A DNA stretch of 64,000 bases from Condylostoma magnum (Eukaryota > Ciliophora > Heterotrichea > Heterotrichida > Condylostomatidae), in contig CAKKTI010000024.1 of NCBI GenBank assembly GCA_920105805.1, positions 1-64,000 on the forward strand, written 5' to 3'. A model generated the notes under the pieces. It saw nothing but the letters and a program-made list of their open reading frames with translations. It was not told the origin of the DNA and made no database searches. A program made the position numbers and the translations under genes. Every line of letters starts with the position of its first letter. Positions within the stretch are counted from its first letter, which is position 1. Below, in pieces: positions 1-12,191 of this stretch.

Positions 1-1
1 A

Positions 2-2869
2 AAAGAAGCCTGTCCATGGGACTAGTAGAATTCTTGAGAAGATCACTTAGAACAAGTAATTTTGAAGAAAACATAAAGTTACTAGAAAACTAGCACCGTA
101 ATTGTAAGAAGAAGCAAATAGAATTGGTGAGAGTTCGATATGATTGAGAGAGGGAGAGGATGGATATACTTACATCTTGCTCTAAGGAGCAATGGTCAAG
201 TCATATAGAAAAGGTTTAGAATAGGTTTAGAATAGGTTTAAAAAGCATAAGACTGGAAACCTGAAGTCAACTGTATAGAAAGAAGAGAAAAAGAAAACAA
301 CTTAGGAAAGCTGAAGGTGAATAAGAAGTAGCCAATCGAAGGTGAAGAAGTAACCAAGGCAAGGAAAAACTCTGAGAAATTAATTACAATGAAGAAAGAA
401 GAAGAAGGCGAAATAGGTTCCTGCAGCGAAGAAGTGGAGGAAAGTGATTAAGAAATTTTTTGCTTAGCTTAGTAATTTTAATCATTAACCCCCTCAAACT
501 ACTTTACAGCTTAGTTTGCTTTATACTTCTTCTTAGTAGGCTTATAGAATCGAAAAGTAAATTAACTTGTGCTTTTTAATTACGTTAATCATTTCTTTTC
601 AATGGCCAATTTCGCGCTGTTTTATTCTTTTACTAGCAAGCAAATTATCTTCTTCTCAGTATATTTTGTGACGCATTTCTTGCTAGATTACAACTATAAA
701 ATAAAGGCTATTTATTCCTAAAGTTGTTAATTTTATCAAATCTTTTCCTAGAGTTATTACTCAGATTGCCCCTACTGCTTCTATCAGTACTTCAATTTTA
801 TTATTATTTTGCTTTAATACACTAAGCAGTGCATTACTTGACAATGTGATCAATTTCTCTCATAACTTTTGCAAATTACAAATCTTATCCAAAGTAAGCT
901 TTATCATGTTTCCTGTACTCCATAACCTTCTTTAGCTTTAGAGCATTGCTATCAAGTTAACTTATATTAACTCTTTGCTTTAAATCTCCTATACTTTACG
1001 TTCTTCTATGCCCTAACATTTTATTATGAGTAGCTATAACTAGTAAATAATTAGATGCAATAGCTCAATAGAAAAGATTAACTAATTCAGTAGTAAAAGA
1101 GTTAAAAGTTAAGTGTGAAAATAAAGACTATATAATCTTGACCCGGAAAACCCTTCAAAAGAAATTATTCAAATGATGGGACAAGTAAAGAACCGACTAA
1201 CCTTACTTAAAAAGGCCTCATAAGGGGATATAACATCTATTAATTAATTAAAGCACTTGGACTAAGAAAGAAATACTTAGACAAACAGAAGGAGGGATAA
1301 GCGTACTGATCAGAAAAAGTAAAACACAGATTCTTAAAGTCCAATCATGCCAAAGAGTGCAAGTTAAAGCAGAATCACGTAAAAATCCCAAGTAAGGATA
1401 AGCAGTTTTAATAATTCTAGAAATTTAGTAGATTCAAAGCCCCTACAAAATGCGAAAAATTTGATGTTTAAAATTGGAAATTTGAGTAATTCAGAGCACT
1501 CAAACCTAGGAACTTTACCTTCCTTTTATAGAAACTAAAACAATTCTGGCCCAACATGATCCGGAATTACAAGTACAAGCTCTCGGCCTTTCCTACGCTA
1601 GAGGAATAAGTAACTTAAAATTACTAATACCAAGTTACGAGGAATAATATGTCGTACTAATATAATAACTTGAATCCAATAATTAGTGTTCCATGGAATC
1701 ATATACTAATATTATGCAAATAATATAAACAAAATAATATTTCTTATAAGTTCTTTTACTCCTCATACTGTCTAACACCACAAATTATAATATTTGATCA
1801 ATATTTTATCTAATTTACTTTCTCTTATTTGCCCGTTCCTGCATTTTATGATAATTCCTCATATAGCACATCTAGCACTTCCCCTTGGCATAGTGGAATC
1901 TATTTGTATGAGAGCAGGCCCATGCAAACTTTTTCTTTCCATTCGGTTAAGAACAACTAATACATACACTTTTAGAAGAGTGTTCTAGGTTAGAATGTGA
2001 ACAAATAAAGCTATTTCGTTGTCCCTTATTGCTTCTGTCAGAAATTCTGGTCTTAGGTTAAAATCTACTCGAGATCTCAAAAGGATTAGGGAGGGTTAAA
2101 GAAAATTGATTGGAACAGTCCGGTGTAGTTTGCATTATTATTTGGTCAAGATAGTTAAAAATATTATCAGGGTTGATTTACTTCATACTGAAAAATAATA
2201 TGTATTTTTAGAATAGTTCTTTTACTGCAGAGCTAGATTGATATTATTTTATTGTGTTATACGATGTTAAAGGGTTCATTTCATAGTCTCAACTCAATTT
2301 CATCGGAATTATGAGAAAATTTGCAGAATCTCCAAAGTGTTCATTGAAATATACTTCTATCCCTTAAATTACAATTTTAAGTGTTCTAATAAGTACTAAT
2401 ATTTTCTAATTTCTATTTTACAGAATTATAGCATGATAATTTCTATGAAGAAAAACCATCAAGATCATTAAAGGAGGGTTTATTCTAACTAATATACGCC
2501 TTTATTGTAATACATTCTTCTAAGCTTCCTTTGCTTTGCCTTACGATAATATTTTAAATAGCAGGACTGACATCTTCCCTTAGCATAGTGTAATTTATCT
2601 TTATGTTGGCACTACCATGCTAATTTCTTCTTTCCTTGCTTATGATAGCAATTTACACACATATTACGGGCATAATGCTGCTTGTCTTCATGAGGGCAGT
2701 TTTACTTCTTTTAATTATTCTATTCGAATTATTTCTAGTTTATTTCATAATAATTTGCTTAGAAATCATAAGGATTAGGAATACTCAAGGAGAGAGGCCA
2801 CAAGTTAGATTGATTATTGTTTATAAGGGAAAACATGTTGGTAAAAATAGTGACTTGATTGTTGTTTGA
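2..2869 (+). CDS. Probable multi-pass membrane protein, 5' part outside the window
   Basis: One frame stays readable from the window edge to a TGA, about 955 codons. The first 140 residues are basic and acidic. They are followed by strongly hydrophobic stretches near residues 165-240 and 320-350, a long polar lysine/glutamine-rich part near 370-550, and a cluster of hydrophobic segments in the last 200 residues, ending ...GKNSDLIVV. This looks like an integral membrane protein with a large loop, but I recognise no family. Support comes from frame continuity over the whole stretch and from its TGA lying 22 bp before the convergent stop of the BEACH gene, the spacing seen elsewhere here. Because nearly any frame is open in this code, continuity alone is weak evidence. 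The true start is outside the window, and a two-gene arrangement is possible. Confidence 0.42.
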
Positions 2870-2891
2870 CATTTAATATTACAACTTGTTA

Positions 2892-5336
2892 TTATTTAGA
2901 TAATAAAAATTGGATTAGAGGAAACGTTCTAGAATAAAATATACAAATGTTTTTAGGCAGTATATTAAGTTACATTATCTACTTGAAAGGTCCTAGTGAA
3001 CTTGCTGGTCTTTGTTTCAGGGATTAGTTTGCATTTCTTTTCCTGTTCCCCTTTTACCCAAAGTTAAATATACCCTTTTTCTGTCCTTAAACTTAAGGAT
3101 GCTATTTCTGTAGTTAAGATAGCTGTTATTTAAGTGTTTTTTAGTCTCCTTCTACTTACTAAAATTGATTGAATAAGTTTTGTAAAATTGTTTAATCCTG
3201 CTATTATTTCTATTTCAATTTGAGTAATTTAAGCTTCTGTGTCTTGACTGCTTAGTTTACTGAATTCTTGGTATTTATTCTATATGGAAATTACTACTTG
3301 ATTTCTTATTTGTATTGTTATTTAAGTTAATTTATTATATACTCATAGTACTAATCCTTATCATTATCATAGTCTAAAAAATCTTATCTTAACTCACAAC
3401 TACTGTTCTCATATTATTCTAGACATTTTTAGTACTATTCTTATATTTTTCCACTTTCTTTTACTAGTTTTCGTTATTTTTTAAAATACTACTGCTGTAT
3501 CTCTCTCTTATATTTTACAATATTTTACTAAGCAATCCAATTTTCCTTATACTTTTACTCAACTTAATCAAATAGTTTGTTATTAGCATAAATAGAAATA
3601 TCAATTATCTTAGAAATTCTAAACTATCTTTATATTGATTCTGTTTTAAATAATTGCAAAGGAACTTATCCATATTCCTTTGCAATAGTCTCCATAGCAT
3701 CAATCTATACATTACTTTTCATGGAGCTTCAATTAATCTTATAGCAATTTTCAGTATATAAGTTATCACATCTCTTAGCATTTTGGCCTCTCTAATTAAC
3801 TCCAAATATTAAATCAATTCACTTATGCAAATTTTAAGAAACATAGTCCGATTCTAGTGCAATTCTTAAAGTTTCATTAAAACTTTAGGCAGATTTAGCC
3901 CATTTGGGTAATACAACATTATTTAACACTTAACCTTAATTAAGTTCAATAGACCACAAATTGAAGAGAATGTCAGTATTCTCCGTATAAAATTCAGGTA
4001 TTAGCTCTTTATAGTCTCCTTTTCTAGTTAAACAGCTATGTCAAGACCTTAGAATACTTTCGAACATTTTATCCTAAGGTCCAAATACAGTATTCTATTA
4101 TCTGAGTAGTAGCTCTGGGTGAGATCTCATAAGATAATAAGCAACAGTGGCTTAATTACTACAATACGTTTTTGCTTCATCTATTTAATTGTCCTTATAG
4201 CTAATTATAGTTTTAGATAGGTCTCTGTATATATTATAATTACTTAGATCCAAGGAAGAGCTCTTAAAATCTTTTATAACTCACGGAAAAATTGGATATT
4301 GGGTTAAATCTTATCTAGAACGATTAGCCAAGTTATTTAAGTATATCAAGTAATCAAAATTAGTTATTTCTCCATTTGACCACAATGCTTTATATTTCTC
4401 TAACTCATCATAAGGATTTTAAAATTTTGTTCTGTTTTTTATATAATTGAAAATATTGTCTCTTTATTACTTATTCTCGAACAATAGAATAACAGAGTCT
4501 TACAAGCTGTGCATGAATATCCTAATACCAATATCCTTACCACTGTATAAGTACTTCAAGCAAAAAATAACGTTTTTAAACATAATAATAAGGACATCCT
4601 CTGAAGTACAATTGATCAAGGGATAAAAATGCATGCTTAGCCTGGTTAGTATAAACGCTCCTTCTTAGACTCCTTCAAAAATAACCCTTTAGGCTTAATG
4701 ATGCAATAAGAAGTCTTCGGATTGAAAATCATCGCTTTATTACAGCATTTCAATCAATTCTTTATATCTTACCTCATATATCAGGTCTCCTACAGATTCA
4801 TTTTCACTGTAACGTAAAATCATCTCAAGCTCTGTGGTAAGTTTAGTTAACTTTTTAGGAACCAGCTCAAAAACATACTAGTTGTCCCCTGGTTTAGCAA
4901 AAGCAGGAGAAAACGGCTTTCTTGTTATTTAAAAGGCACATTGTGACTATATAATTAATAAAGGAGTTTGGTCTTGTTTTGTAATTAATTAAACACTTTG
5001 ATTACTTCTGGATGGAGACTCGCTTCTGTGCATGGATCTGCTTAGATTTGAAACAGAGCGAGTTGAAATTATATGAGGATTCGTGCAAAAGTAATTAAAG
5101 CTGATATCGTTTAGTTTGAACTTTATAACTGGATGCAGCTGGTTTTTAGGCTCATAAAATAAAGACCTAGTTGTTAAATGCAAATTACCGCTTTCTCTGG
5201 ATAAGTTTTACCTATAAAATTCTGTTAGTTAGTTTTTTACTGATACAGTTGTTAAAAGTTATTCATTGTAGTCGAGGTATAGTAGGCTAAATTGTCGATT
5301 TTAGTTTGAAGAGATTTTATAATTACAAAGAATCAT
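2892..5336 (-). CDS. FAN/NSMAF-like BEACH-domain protein
   Basis: The product is about 814 residues. An N-terminal GRAM/PH-BEACH region aligns by eye with human FAN (NSMAF): RQFSLLYLDYNEQ near the start, then LFYEPKNQLHPVIKFKLNDI. The BEACH core follows, with ITNFDYLIYLNNLANRS, QYPIFPW, YKELIPEFY, LPKWAKS, WIDLIF and GQVPLQLF. At least four BEACH tryptophans (FPW, SWHSC, HKWIDLIF, INWSS) are TGA, which is the clearest evidence for the code. BEACH proteins act in vesicle and lysosome membrane traffic; FAN is an adaptor of TNF-receptor signalling. The seven WD40 repeats that follow BEACH in FAN are absent. They are replaced by a glutamine/lysine-rich coiled-coil tail ending at tandem TAA TAA. 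The ATG chosen gives an N-terminus matching that of FAN; the frame is open further upstream. Confidence 0.86.
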
Positions 5337-5462
5337 TTTATTTTGAAAGAGTTTAATTAGTAGGATTAAATGTCATTCAAAAGCCTTTGGATGGTTTTAT
5401 AAAGGAAAATTAGTATGTGTATACAGTGTAATGAAAGTGTATGATTTAATCAAGAAAATCAA

Positions 5463-5771
5463 TTAAATATCAAAAATAATTTTTACACGCTTCCTTGGCT
5501 TTTAAAAATATTCCTCTTTATCAATCTCCTCTCCATATCTGAAATAATTCTAAACGGATATATCAGCATCAGCAGCTATCTTTTTAAGATCAGATAACTC
5601 AGAATCTAAAAATTTTATTCTATCTAAATACATACTAATCTCCCTATCCTCTCCATGCTTCTAAAAGTACTACTAACACTTTTTATAAATTTTCCCAATT
5701 TCCTACAGTTTATCCTTATTTTTCACACTCTTTATCCTTTTCTCCTTCTTCAGCTCTTAAACCCACTCCAT
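5463..5771 (-). CDS. Small charged protein of unknown function
   Basis: An ATG begins MEWVQELKKEKRIKS and leads into about 100 charged, probably helical residues (KFLDSELSDLKKIAADADI), ending ...KRVKIIFDI before TAA. I do not recognise the family. The frame is the same as that of the downstream BEACH gene and stays open to a TGA at 5373-5375, 37 bp before the BEACH ATG. The protein could thus be about 30 residues longer, or even be read into the BEACH gene if that TGA is tryptophan. The divergent neighbour is RPS14, about 100 bp away. Confidence 0.42.
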
Positions 5772-5872
5772 TTTATATAAATCTATACCAAAACTTCAAT
5801 TTCTTACCCAAAACCTAACTTCACCTCCAACTTTAACATTTAAACCAATCATTAAACATATTTCTGGCTAAA

Positions 5873-6355
5873 ATGGTAAGTGTTACACAGGGAGGTAAAA
5901 GAGGCAGGAAGCAGGAAAAATAAGAAGAAGAAGAAGAGAAGGCAATGATGTTCGACACAGCAGGATCAGCAGAATTAATTTTTGCAGTTTGTCACATCTA
6001 CGCGACTTTCAATGATACATTTATACATGTGACTGATATTTCAGGAAGAGAGACTTTTGTTAGAGTGACTGGAGGAATGATGGTAAAGGCTGATAGAGAG
6101 GAATCTTCTCCTTATGCTGCTATGCTTGCTGCTAATATAGTATGTGAGAGACTTAGAAAGATTGGAATAAACGCCCTTCATATCAAAATTAGAGGAAAGG
6201 GAGGGGCTTAGAGTAGAACTCCTGGACCCGGCGCACAGTCAGCTCTCAGAGCCTTAGCCAGAAACAATATAAAGATTGGAAGGATTGAGGATGTTACACC
6301 GATACCAACCGATGGGGTAAGAAGAGCTGGAGGAAGAAGGGGACGTAGGTTGTGA
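5873..6355 (+). CDS. RPS14: 40S ribosomal protein uS11 (RPS14)
   Basis: The product is 160 residues and intact. It binds 18S rRNA at the platform of the small subunit, next to the mRNA exit. Recognised from [46 protein letters not shown], the [15 protein letters not shown] block, and the basic tail [12 protein letters not shown]...GGRRGRRL. The N-terminal extension is rich in lysine and glutamate. In-frame TAA (residue 17) and TAG (after GKGGA) must be read as glutamine, while TGA follows the universal C-terminal leucine. This gene is therefore solid evidence that TGA can terminate translation here. The convergent ABHD11-like stop lies about 54 bp downstream. Confidence 0.98.
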
Positions 6356-6408
6356 GTTAAGCAGTTTATTTTTGTTGATTGGGCTTTAAAACATTTTCCT
6401 CTAAATAC

Positions 6409-7473
6409 TTAATAACTCTAGGAGATATTTTTATAGGCCCAGTTATGGTGGCGATGGATTGGAACTATTTTTGGGACTTGGGGATTACCGACCTCCACCA
6501 ATTCTGCGAATTCTTCCTCACTCAGTGACTCTCTGCTTCTAACAGGTATAGCTACTTTACCTATTTCACTTCGGTCAACTAGCAATGGATGCACACCATC
6601 GTACCATTTGTAGAACTGTCCTATTCTTCTGGCGATAGTTTTCTAGTGCTGAGTCTCATGCAGCCAATGATTATCAGTGTCATAATGATCTACAAATTGC
6701 CCGTATTTTCCTAGTAAAGATGGGAAAACGTTGTATATTGGAATAGTATTGCTAGATTAGTGCACCCATCCTGAGTTCTCAGCAAATAGAAACATAGATC
6801 TGCCCGGGAAACATCCAATCAAAGGGAAATTTCCTATATTGTTTCTCTTATCTTTCAAATTCATATTAAGTTTCAACAGCTTCATATCACTTGCCCATAC
6901 TAGTTACCCTTTATCATTAGTTTTTAAATTAGACACAATATTGGAAGCAATCCTTGGGCTGCTTATGTTTTCTTTGACAGCCTTAACAACATCCTCCCTA
7001 CTCCTTCCACTCAAATTCAACTCCGCAGCAAACTCAACTGCTTACTTCAACTCCTTCCATACAGCGTGATTGGTATAATCCAACGGCGAGTAATCAATTC
7101 CCACAACACTCGTAATCCTGTGATATTTCATTATCCCAGCCATCACAGCCACCTTTGCCCCAAACCCATGTCCAATAACAGAGGCCATAGTGATCTTATT
7201 CTAGTCCATAAACCTAATAACATCGTCCGCCATTTCCTCCGCCGTCATACTTTCATGCCTACTTGCCCCGAATGTATTCCTATAATTAACAAACCATACA
7301 TTCCTATTCTACAAGAAGGTCTTGTTAAACAGCGGCCTTAGATTCTCAGGCTACTCCAGCAAATCCCCAAACGCCAATACATTCGGCAAATCTGCCCCCT
7401 ATCCCTTCAGCACCGTCGCATGCAGTTACACATCCCTAGACGATTTCACCAGCGTGGAAAATCTGCGCAGCAT
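6409..7473 (-). CDS. ABHD11-like alpha/beta-hydrolase, nucleophile serine missing
   Basis: About 354 residues. The start MLRRFSTLVKSSR looks like a mitochondrial presequence. The body follows ABHD11: WFVNYRNTFGASRHESM, then the nucleophile-elbow region, GIDYSPLDYTN, SNLKTNDKGQLVWA and a histidine region DNHWLHETQH. ABHD11 in animals is a mitochondrial hydrolase that protects 2-oxoglutarate dehydrogenase. The canonical elbow GHSMGG reads GHGFGA, so the catalytic serine is glycine, and the usual oxyanion HGLFG region reads AFGDLLE. The protein has probably lost esterase activity. A 60-residue C-terminal extension follows the histidine region. No in-frame TGA occurs before deep inside RPS14, so the gene must end at TAG or TAA; the TAA 54 bp from the RPS14 stop is used here. 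Confidence 0.85.
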
Positions 7474-7568
7474 ATTAAAAATGTCTTTAACTAAACTATT
7501 CTCTTCCTACTCGCACTGACTAGCCCTCTGGCCTTAGGGAATTACTGTTGATTTTATGCCTCTGCTTA

Positions 7569-9761
7569 TTATTTCGCGGCTCTTTTAGCCGCAGCTGACT
7601 CTGGTCTGGCTGATCCCGGGCGTTTTCCCTTTTTGCCGGCCGTTCCTGGGCGTTTTGCACTTCTGAGTCTTGCCCGGCGCTGTGCATTGGGGTCTGCGTC
7701 CTCCTTCACTGCTCCCTCGTCTGTGTATACGAAGTACACACTGCCTGGCTTGTCGATACTCACGGGCATGTCGGGGTCCTGGTCTGGGAGCATGTTCTGT
7801 ACTGCCTGCTTCATTCGCTCCTTTACCTGGTCATCATACTCGTTGTCATCTTTCTTGCCACTTCCTGGGCGCTTCTGTTTAACGTTGTTGCCGGCCAGGT
7901 CAAGACGAGGGAGAATCCAGTCGTCTAGTTCGTCGCTTCAGTGCGCAATGCTTTCTATACGCATTAGTTCTTCCTCTGGAATGAAGTTGTCTAGGACGAG
8001 TTGTTTTAGCTTTAGCTGCTGAGTTAGGATTTAGATAGTGTCGGTTAGGTCTTCTCTTTCACGTTAGAATTCTTACTGTATGTCTTTTATATCGCCTTGG
8101 GTTACTTGGTAGCTATTCCAGAGTTTTTTCAGTTTTTTAGTTTTTTCTTCTAGTTCCTCTTACTGTGAGCTGAATTTTTACTCGAAGTTGAGGTTTTCTT
8201 CTTCCTGTTTTTAGATTTCTTAAGCTAGTTCACGTTCCTGGTTTTTACGTGTTTCTAGTTCCCTTTAAGCTCGTAGTAGCTCTTGCTCTTATCGTTTAGC
8301 CTACTCCATCATCTAGGAGCCTTATACTAACTTGTCCTCCATATGCTTTAACTTTCTTAGCAATTTCTTTTAGTTGTCATTTTACTTTTTCTACTCTTCT
8401 TCCTTTTGTTGTAACTCTTATAAGTACTTTTAACGTTCTTCCTCTGCAATTGATTTTTCCTCTTCTATTCTCTTCCTCTCAGCTTCAGTCTGCTCTTGTA
8501 TCATCTAAGCCTCCATATTCAGCTTCTCCTCCATCTCTTATATCTTCTCCTTGTCTTCATAGTATATAGTTTTCTCTCTTTCTATAATCTATGGCTCCCC
8601 TGCTTATAAAATCTGTCCGAAATTAGATATTTAATCAGGGGATAGAACCTGACCCTGCATTGCTAGCTGCGCTTTTAGCTTAGATATTTCATCTTAGAAC
8701 TCCCTTAGCATCATATCCTTTGGGTCCTCATTGATTTTAGGCCTATTTTTAATGTTTTTAGCTCTATTAGCATATCTTAAGGTGGACATAGTCTCGTCAA
8801 AATTGTAATCGGCTGGTCCTACATTAGCAATCATTACTGTTTTAGTATTTCCACCAAGCGAGTCCATGAGTAGTTTTGTTAGTTTTGAGTCTCTGTATGG
8901 AACGTGAGTACTGGCCCCATCTACTAGACTACCTATTACATTTCCCAGGGTAAGCAGAGACTTGTTTATATTTGTAGCTTCCTTTAGTCGCTCTCCAGTG
9001 CTCCCTGTTTTACTCTATCTTTCACTTCCAGCTAAATCTACTAGATTTAGCTTTCCCAGACGGTAGTGTTAAAGACCTGCACTGTCTACTTCACTTGTTT
9101 CTAAAGCTACTTGGAAGATGGAATGGGAGCGGGAGGAGTCTCTGTTCATTAAAGTTTCTCCTGTATGTCTGTTTCTTTGCCCAGCTGTCATTACTTCTTT
9201 CATTTCATCAATACCTTTTACTACAAATGTGCTTAGGTCTTTTACGTAGAAACCTTGTTCTTTACTTTCTTTAATGTCTAGTTTGGTCTTGGAGCTTTTA
9301 GATAGCAGGTCGTGGATTTCCTCGTTGTATATTTCCAAGAAAGATACTCTAATGAGAAATTAGAAATTAGGGTGCTGTTCAACTCCGTAAAAAATCTACT
9401 CAAATGCCCTTGGTATAATCCCCCTTAACTCATCTGGGTCTGCCTTTCCCTCCATTGTAAAAGTTTTCCCAGTACCAGTCTACCCATATGCAAATACAGT
9501 TCCATTATACCCTTCCAGCACACTTTCCACAATAGGATACGCAGTATCAACATAAATCTGCTCTTAGGTGTTATCAGGTGCATAAGCCTAATCAAATGTG
9601 AAAGTTTTCTAGGGCCCCTACTACTACTACTTAGGATTCATAATAGCAACTTCCGCCCTTTGATTATCCACATAAATAATCTACCTCCTTCCGTCATTTT
9701 GCTCACCCTAACTCATCGGTCTGCATCTTACCGCAACTCTGACTGTCTCGACTGACTTCAT
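7569..9761 (-). CDS. Kinesin-2 motor subunit (KIF3/OSM-3 type)
   Basis: About 730 residues. The N-terminal motor carries VRVAVRCRP, the P-loop [13 protein letters not shown] (Q from TAG), [12 protein letters not shown], switch [12 protein letters not shown], switch [11 protein letters not shown], and [20 protein letters not shown], ending [20 protein letters not shown], which is typical of kinesin-2. A long glutamate/glutamine-rich coiled coil follows. A kinesin-2 type tail contains HWSDELDDW with the first W encoded by TGA. The C-terminus is basic ([18 protein letters not shown]). Kinesin-2 drives anterograde intraflagellar transport. The frame ends KRAAK then TAA TAA. Reading through would run into the ABHD11-like gene, so TAA is the likely stop. 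Confidence 0.96.
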
Positions 9762-9794
9762 TTAAATTATGATCAAAAATGTCAAAATAATAAA

Positions 9795-12065
9795 ATGAAA
9801 CTAGCAGTGATCCCAGCTGCAAACTCCGGAGCAACCGTTGAACTTATACTTCCAGACGATCCAAGTGTCTAAGACCTAAAACTGATGCTTGACGACCTGC
9901 TCAAGGTCCCTTCTAACAGATAACGACTATACTTTAATAAACTCGGAGTGAAAGTAATGCTCACTGATGGGTGAAAACTGAGTTTTTTTGGAATTAAGTC
10001 GAAAAGTATAGTGTATCTTGACATTCTCTCAAGAGTACAGAAGAAGAGAAATATTTCTATAGGCTAAGAAACGGAGGAGTAATAGGAGATAAGGGCTGAT
10101 TTTAACAACAGTATCATTAACTACTGCAAGGAGGGCGATTTGTATAAAGTTTCTGAGATTTTAAACTATGCGGATGAGGATGATGAGGATAGTTTGCTTT
10201 ATATAAAGGATGATAAGGGGTAAACCTTGCTGCATTTTGCTGTATTGGGAGGGTAGAGTGAGATAACAGAGTATTTACTAGGGCGTAGATCTAATCCCAA
10301 TGCAGAGGATAATAAGAAATGAACACCTTTACAGTTAGCTTGTCTTCATGGGCATGAAAAGTGTGTGGAGTTGCTGTTGTAGACTGAAGGAATTTAGGTG
10401 AATAAATAAACCCAGTGGACTTAGACACCTTTGCATTATGCATGTGCTAAAGAGAATGTTAATATAGTCAAAATGCTGGTGGATGCAGGGGCTAATATTA
10501 CATTGTAGAATTATTAAGGGAAAATTCCATTAGAAGTTACCAGTAATGAACAGATTTAGTAGTTATTGCCTAAGTATTTAGGAGATTAGTAGCTTAAGAA
10601 GTATTTAAAGGACCCACCGTTTCCTTTTTCATCGAAGTTGTTTGTGTCTTAGTCTCTTTTTACGACGGATAAGGAAATAGTGCTGTATTCTAAGCCTGAG
10701 GAGAGGTACTTGTGTTATTATAAGTCGAGTATAAGTGTATATGATGGCGTTGAGCCTGATAAGAAAATACCTATTGCTGATATACAGAATTGTTATCCCA
10801 CACACTAAAAAAGATATGGAAACAAAATAGCATATCACTTTTGCATCATCGGTAAAGATTTTAGGTATAAATTCTACTCTTTTCAGCCAGAAATGACTTA
10901 GGAGTGGATTTAGCATATATATTAGGCTATTTAGTATGTGTAGATAAACACTGTTGCTACTAATTAGACCCAATATGGAAGTTTTAGGATGTCATTGGCG
11001 GAGAACCCAGAAAATGCAGATTAGGATTAGTAAAGTCCTACTACTCCTCCAAGGCCTATCTAAAGATCTAATACTACAGTACCAATAACTCGGTAAAGGG
11101 AGCCATCTGAAGAAGAGGAGGAAAAGGAGGTAACTGTATCTGATTTTACAAGAATCGAGGAACTTGGGCAAGGAAGTTATGGAATTGTATACAAAGTACT
11201 GAAAAATAACAATAATGAGCTATATGCTTTAAAAAGTTTGTCTAAGTAGTAATTAATAAGAGACAAACAACTAAAATACGCCATTAGTGAGTCAAAAATC
11301 CTAAGACAGCTAGATCATCCCTTTATAATCAAACTTCACTACGCCTTTCAAGACAGGAAAAATTTATATCTGGTAATGGACTATTGTCCTGGGGGAGATT
11401 TAGCTAATTTAATTGAGGAAAAAGGCAGATTACATGAGTCTGATGCTAGATTTTACTTTGGAGAGGTTATTTTAGCCTTTGAATACATACATAATTTCAA
11501 CATTTTCTATAGGGATTTAAAACCTGCGAATATTCTAATAGATGATGAGGGACATGTAAAACTAGCTGATTTTGGACTAGCAAAAGAAGGTGTGAATCAG
11601 TAAAACCCAGCAAAAACACTAGCCGGCTCTCCCGCTTACTTGGCCCCTGAGGTTTTTTCATAGACGGGGGCCGGAAAGCCTGCTGATATATACGCTCTGG
11701 GAGTATTGTTATATGAAATGCTGAGTGGGGCTCCGCCTTTCAAGCAAAAAGATCTCATGGGACTTATTAATGGAATACAGAAAGGAAGGCTGGAATTTCC
11801 GCATACTATTTTTAAAGCTGCGAGGGACTTGATATAGTAATGCATGCAAAGGTAGATTAGCAAAAGACCCACTATTAACGCTATTAAGAGACATGAGTTT
11901 TTTCGAAAAATGGATTTCAATGCAATGTTTGCTAGGAGGATTAGACCACCTGGGTAGCAGTTGAGGACGGAGAGTTTTGATAATTTTGATTGGGATGAAT
12001 AAGACAAATATTAAGCATCATTTGGGAGTATTGATGAGGAGAATGAGTTTATTTAGGATAATTAA
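9795..12065 (+). CDS. Ubiquitin-like/ankyrin/PH/AGC-type protein kinase
   Basis: About 756 residues in one frame. Residues 1-80 resemble a ubiquitin-like fold (VELILPDDPSVQDLK, RQRLYFNKL). Residues 110-260 hold ankyrin repeats (GQTLLHFAVLGGQSEITEYLL, TPLHYACAKENVNIVKMLVD). Residues 280-400 resemble a PH domain. After a serine/proline linker, the kinase covers about 450-720 with GQGSYG, YALKSL, YRDLKPANIL, ADFGLA and AGSPAYLAPEV. The best kinase match is the AGC group, with a tail containing SFDNFDWDE. All catalytic residues needed for activity are visible. The combination suggests a membrane-recruited signalling kinase; I know no close named homologue. The stop is TAA after EFIQDN; no TGA follows in frame for a long distance. 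Confidence 0.9.
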
Positions 12066-12191
12066 AGATGTTTTGTTATTGTAAAATTGAGGCTGTTTAT
12101 GTAATAATAAAAATGTACCAGTTTTATGATATTTTCAAAGCATCCCTCTTTTATTTAAAATGACAAAAAAACACTTAAACAAAGTATTATA

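Noticed and set aside
1794-1988. Short + strand ORF ending at a TAG
   Set aside because: It lies in a different frame from the long membrane-protein frame, has no recognisable feature, and its stop is sense in this code.
7633-8022. + strand ORFs of 70-129 codons opposite the kinesin tail
   Set aside because: Shadows of the GC-richer kinesin C-terminus; the minus-strand protein is clearly conserved.
2892-9761. Blastocrithidia-type code (TAR = Glu) or karyorelict code (only TGA stops)
   Set aside because: TAA/TAG fall at conserved Gln, not Glu, and many genes would run deep into neighbours if only TGA stopped.
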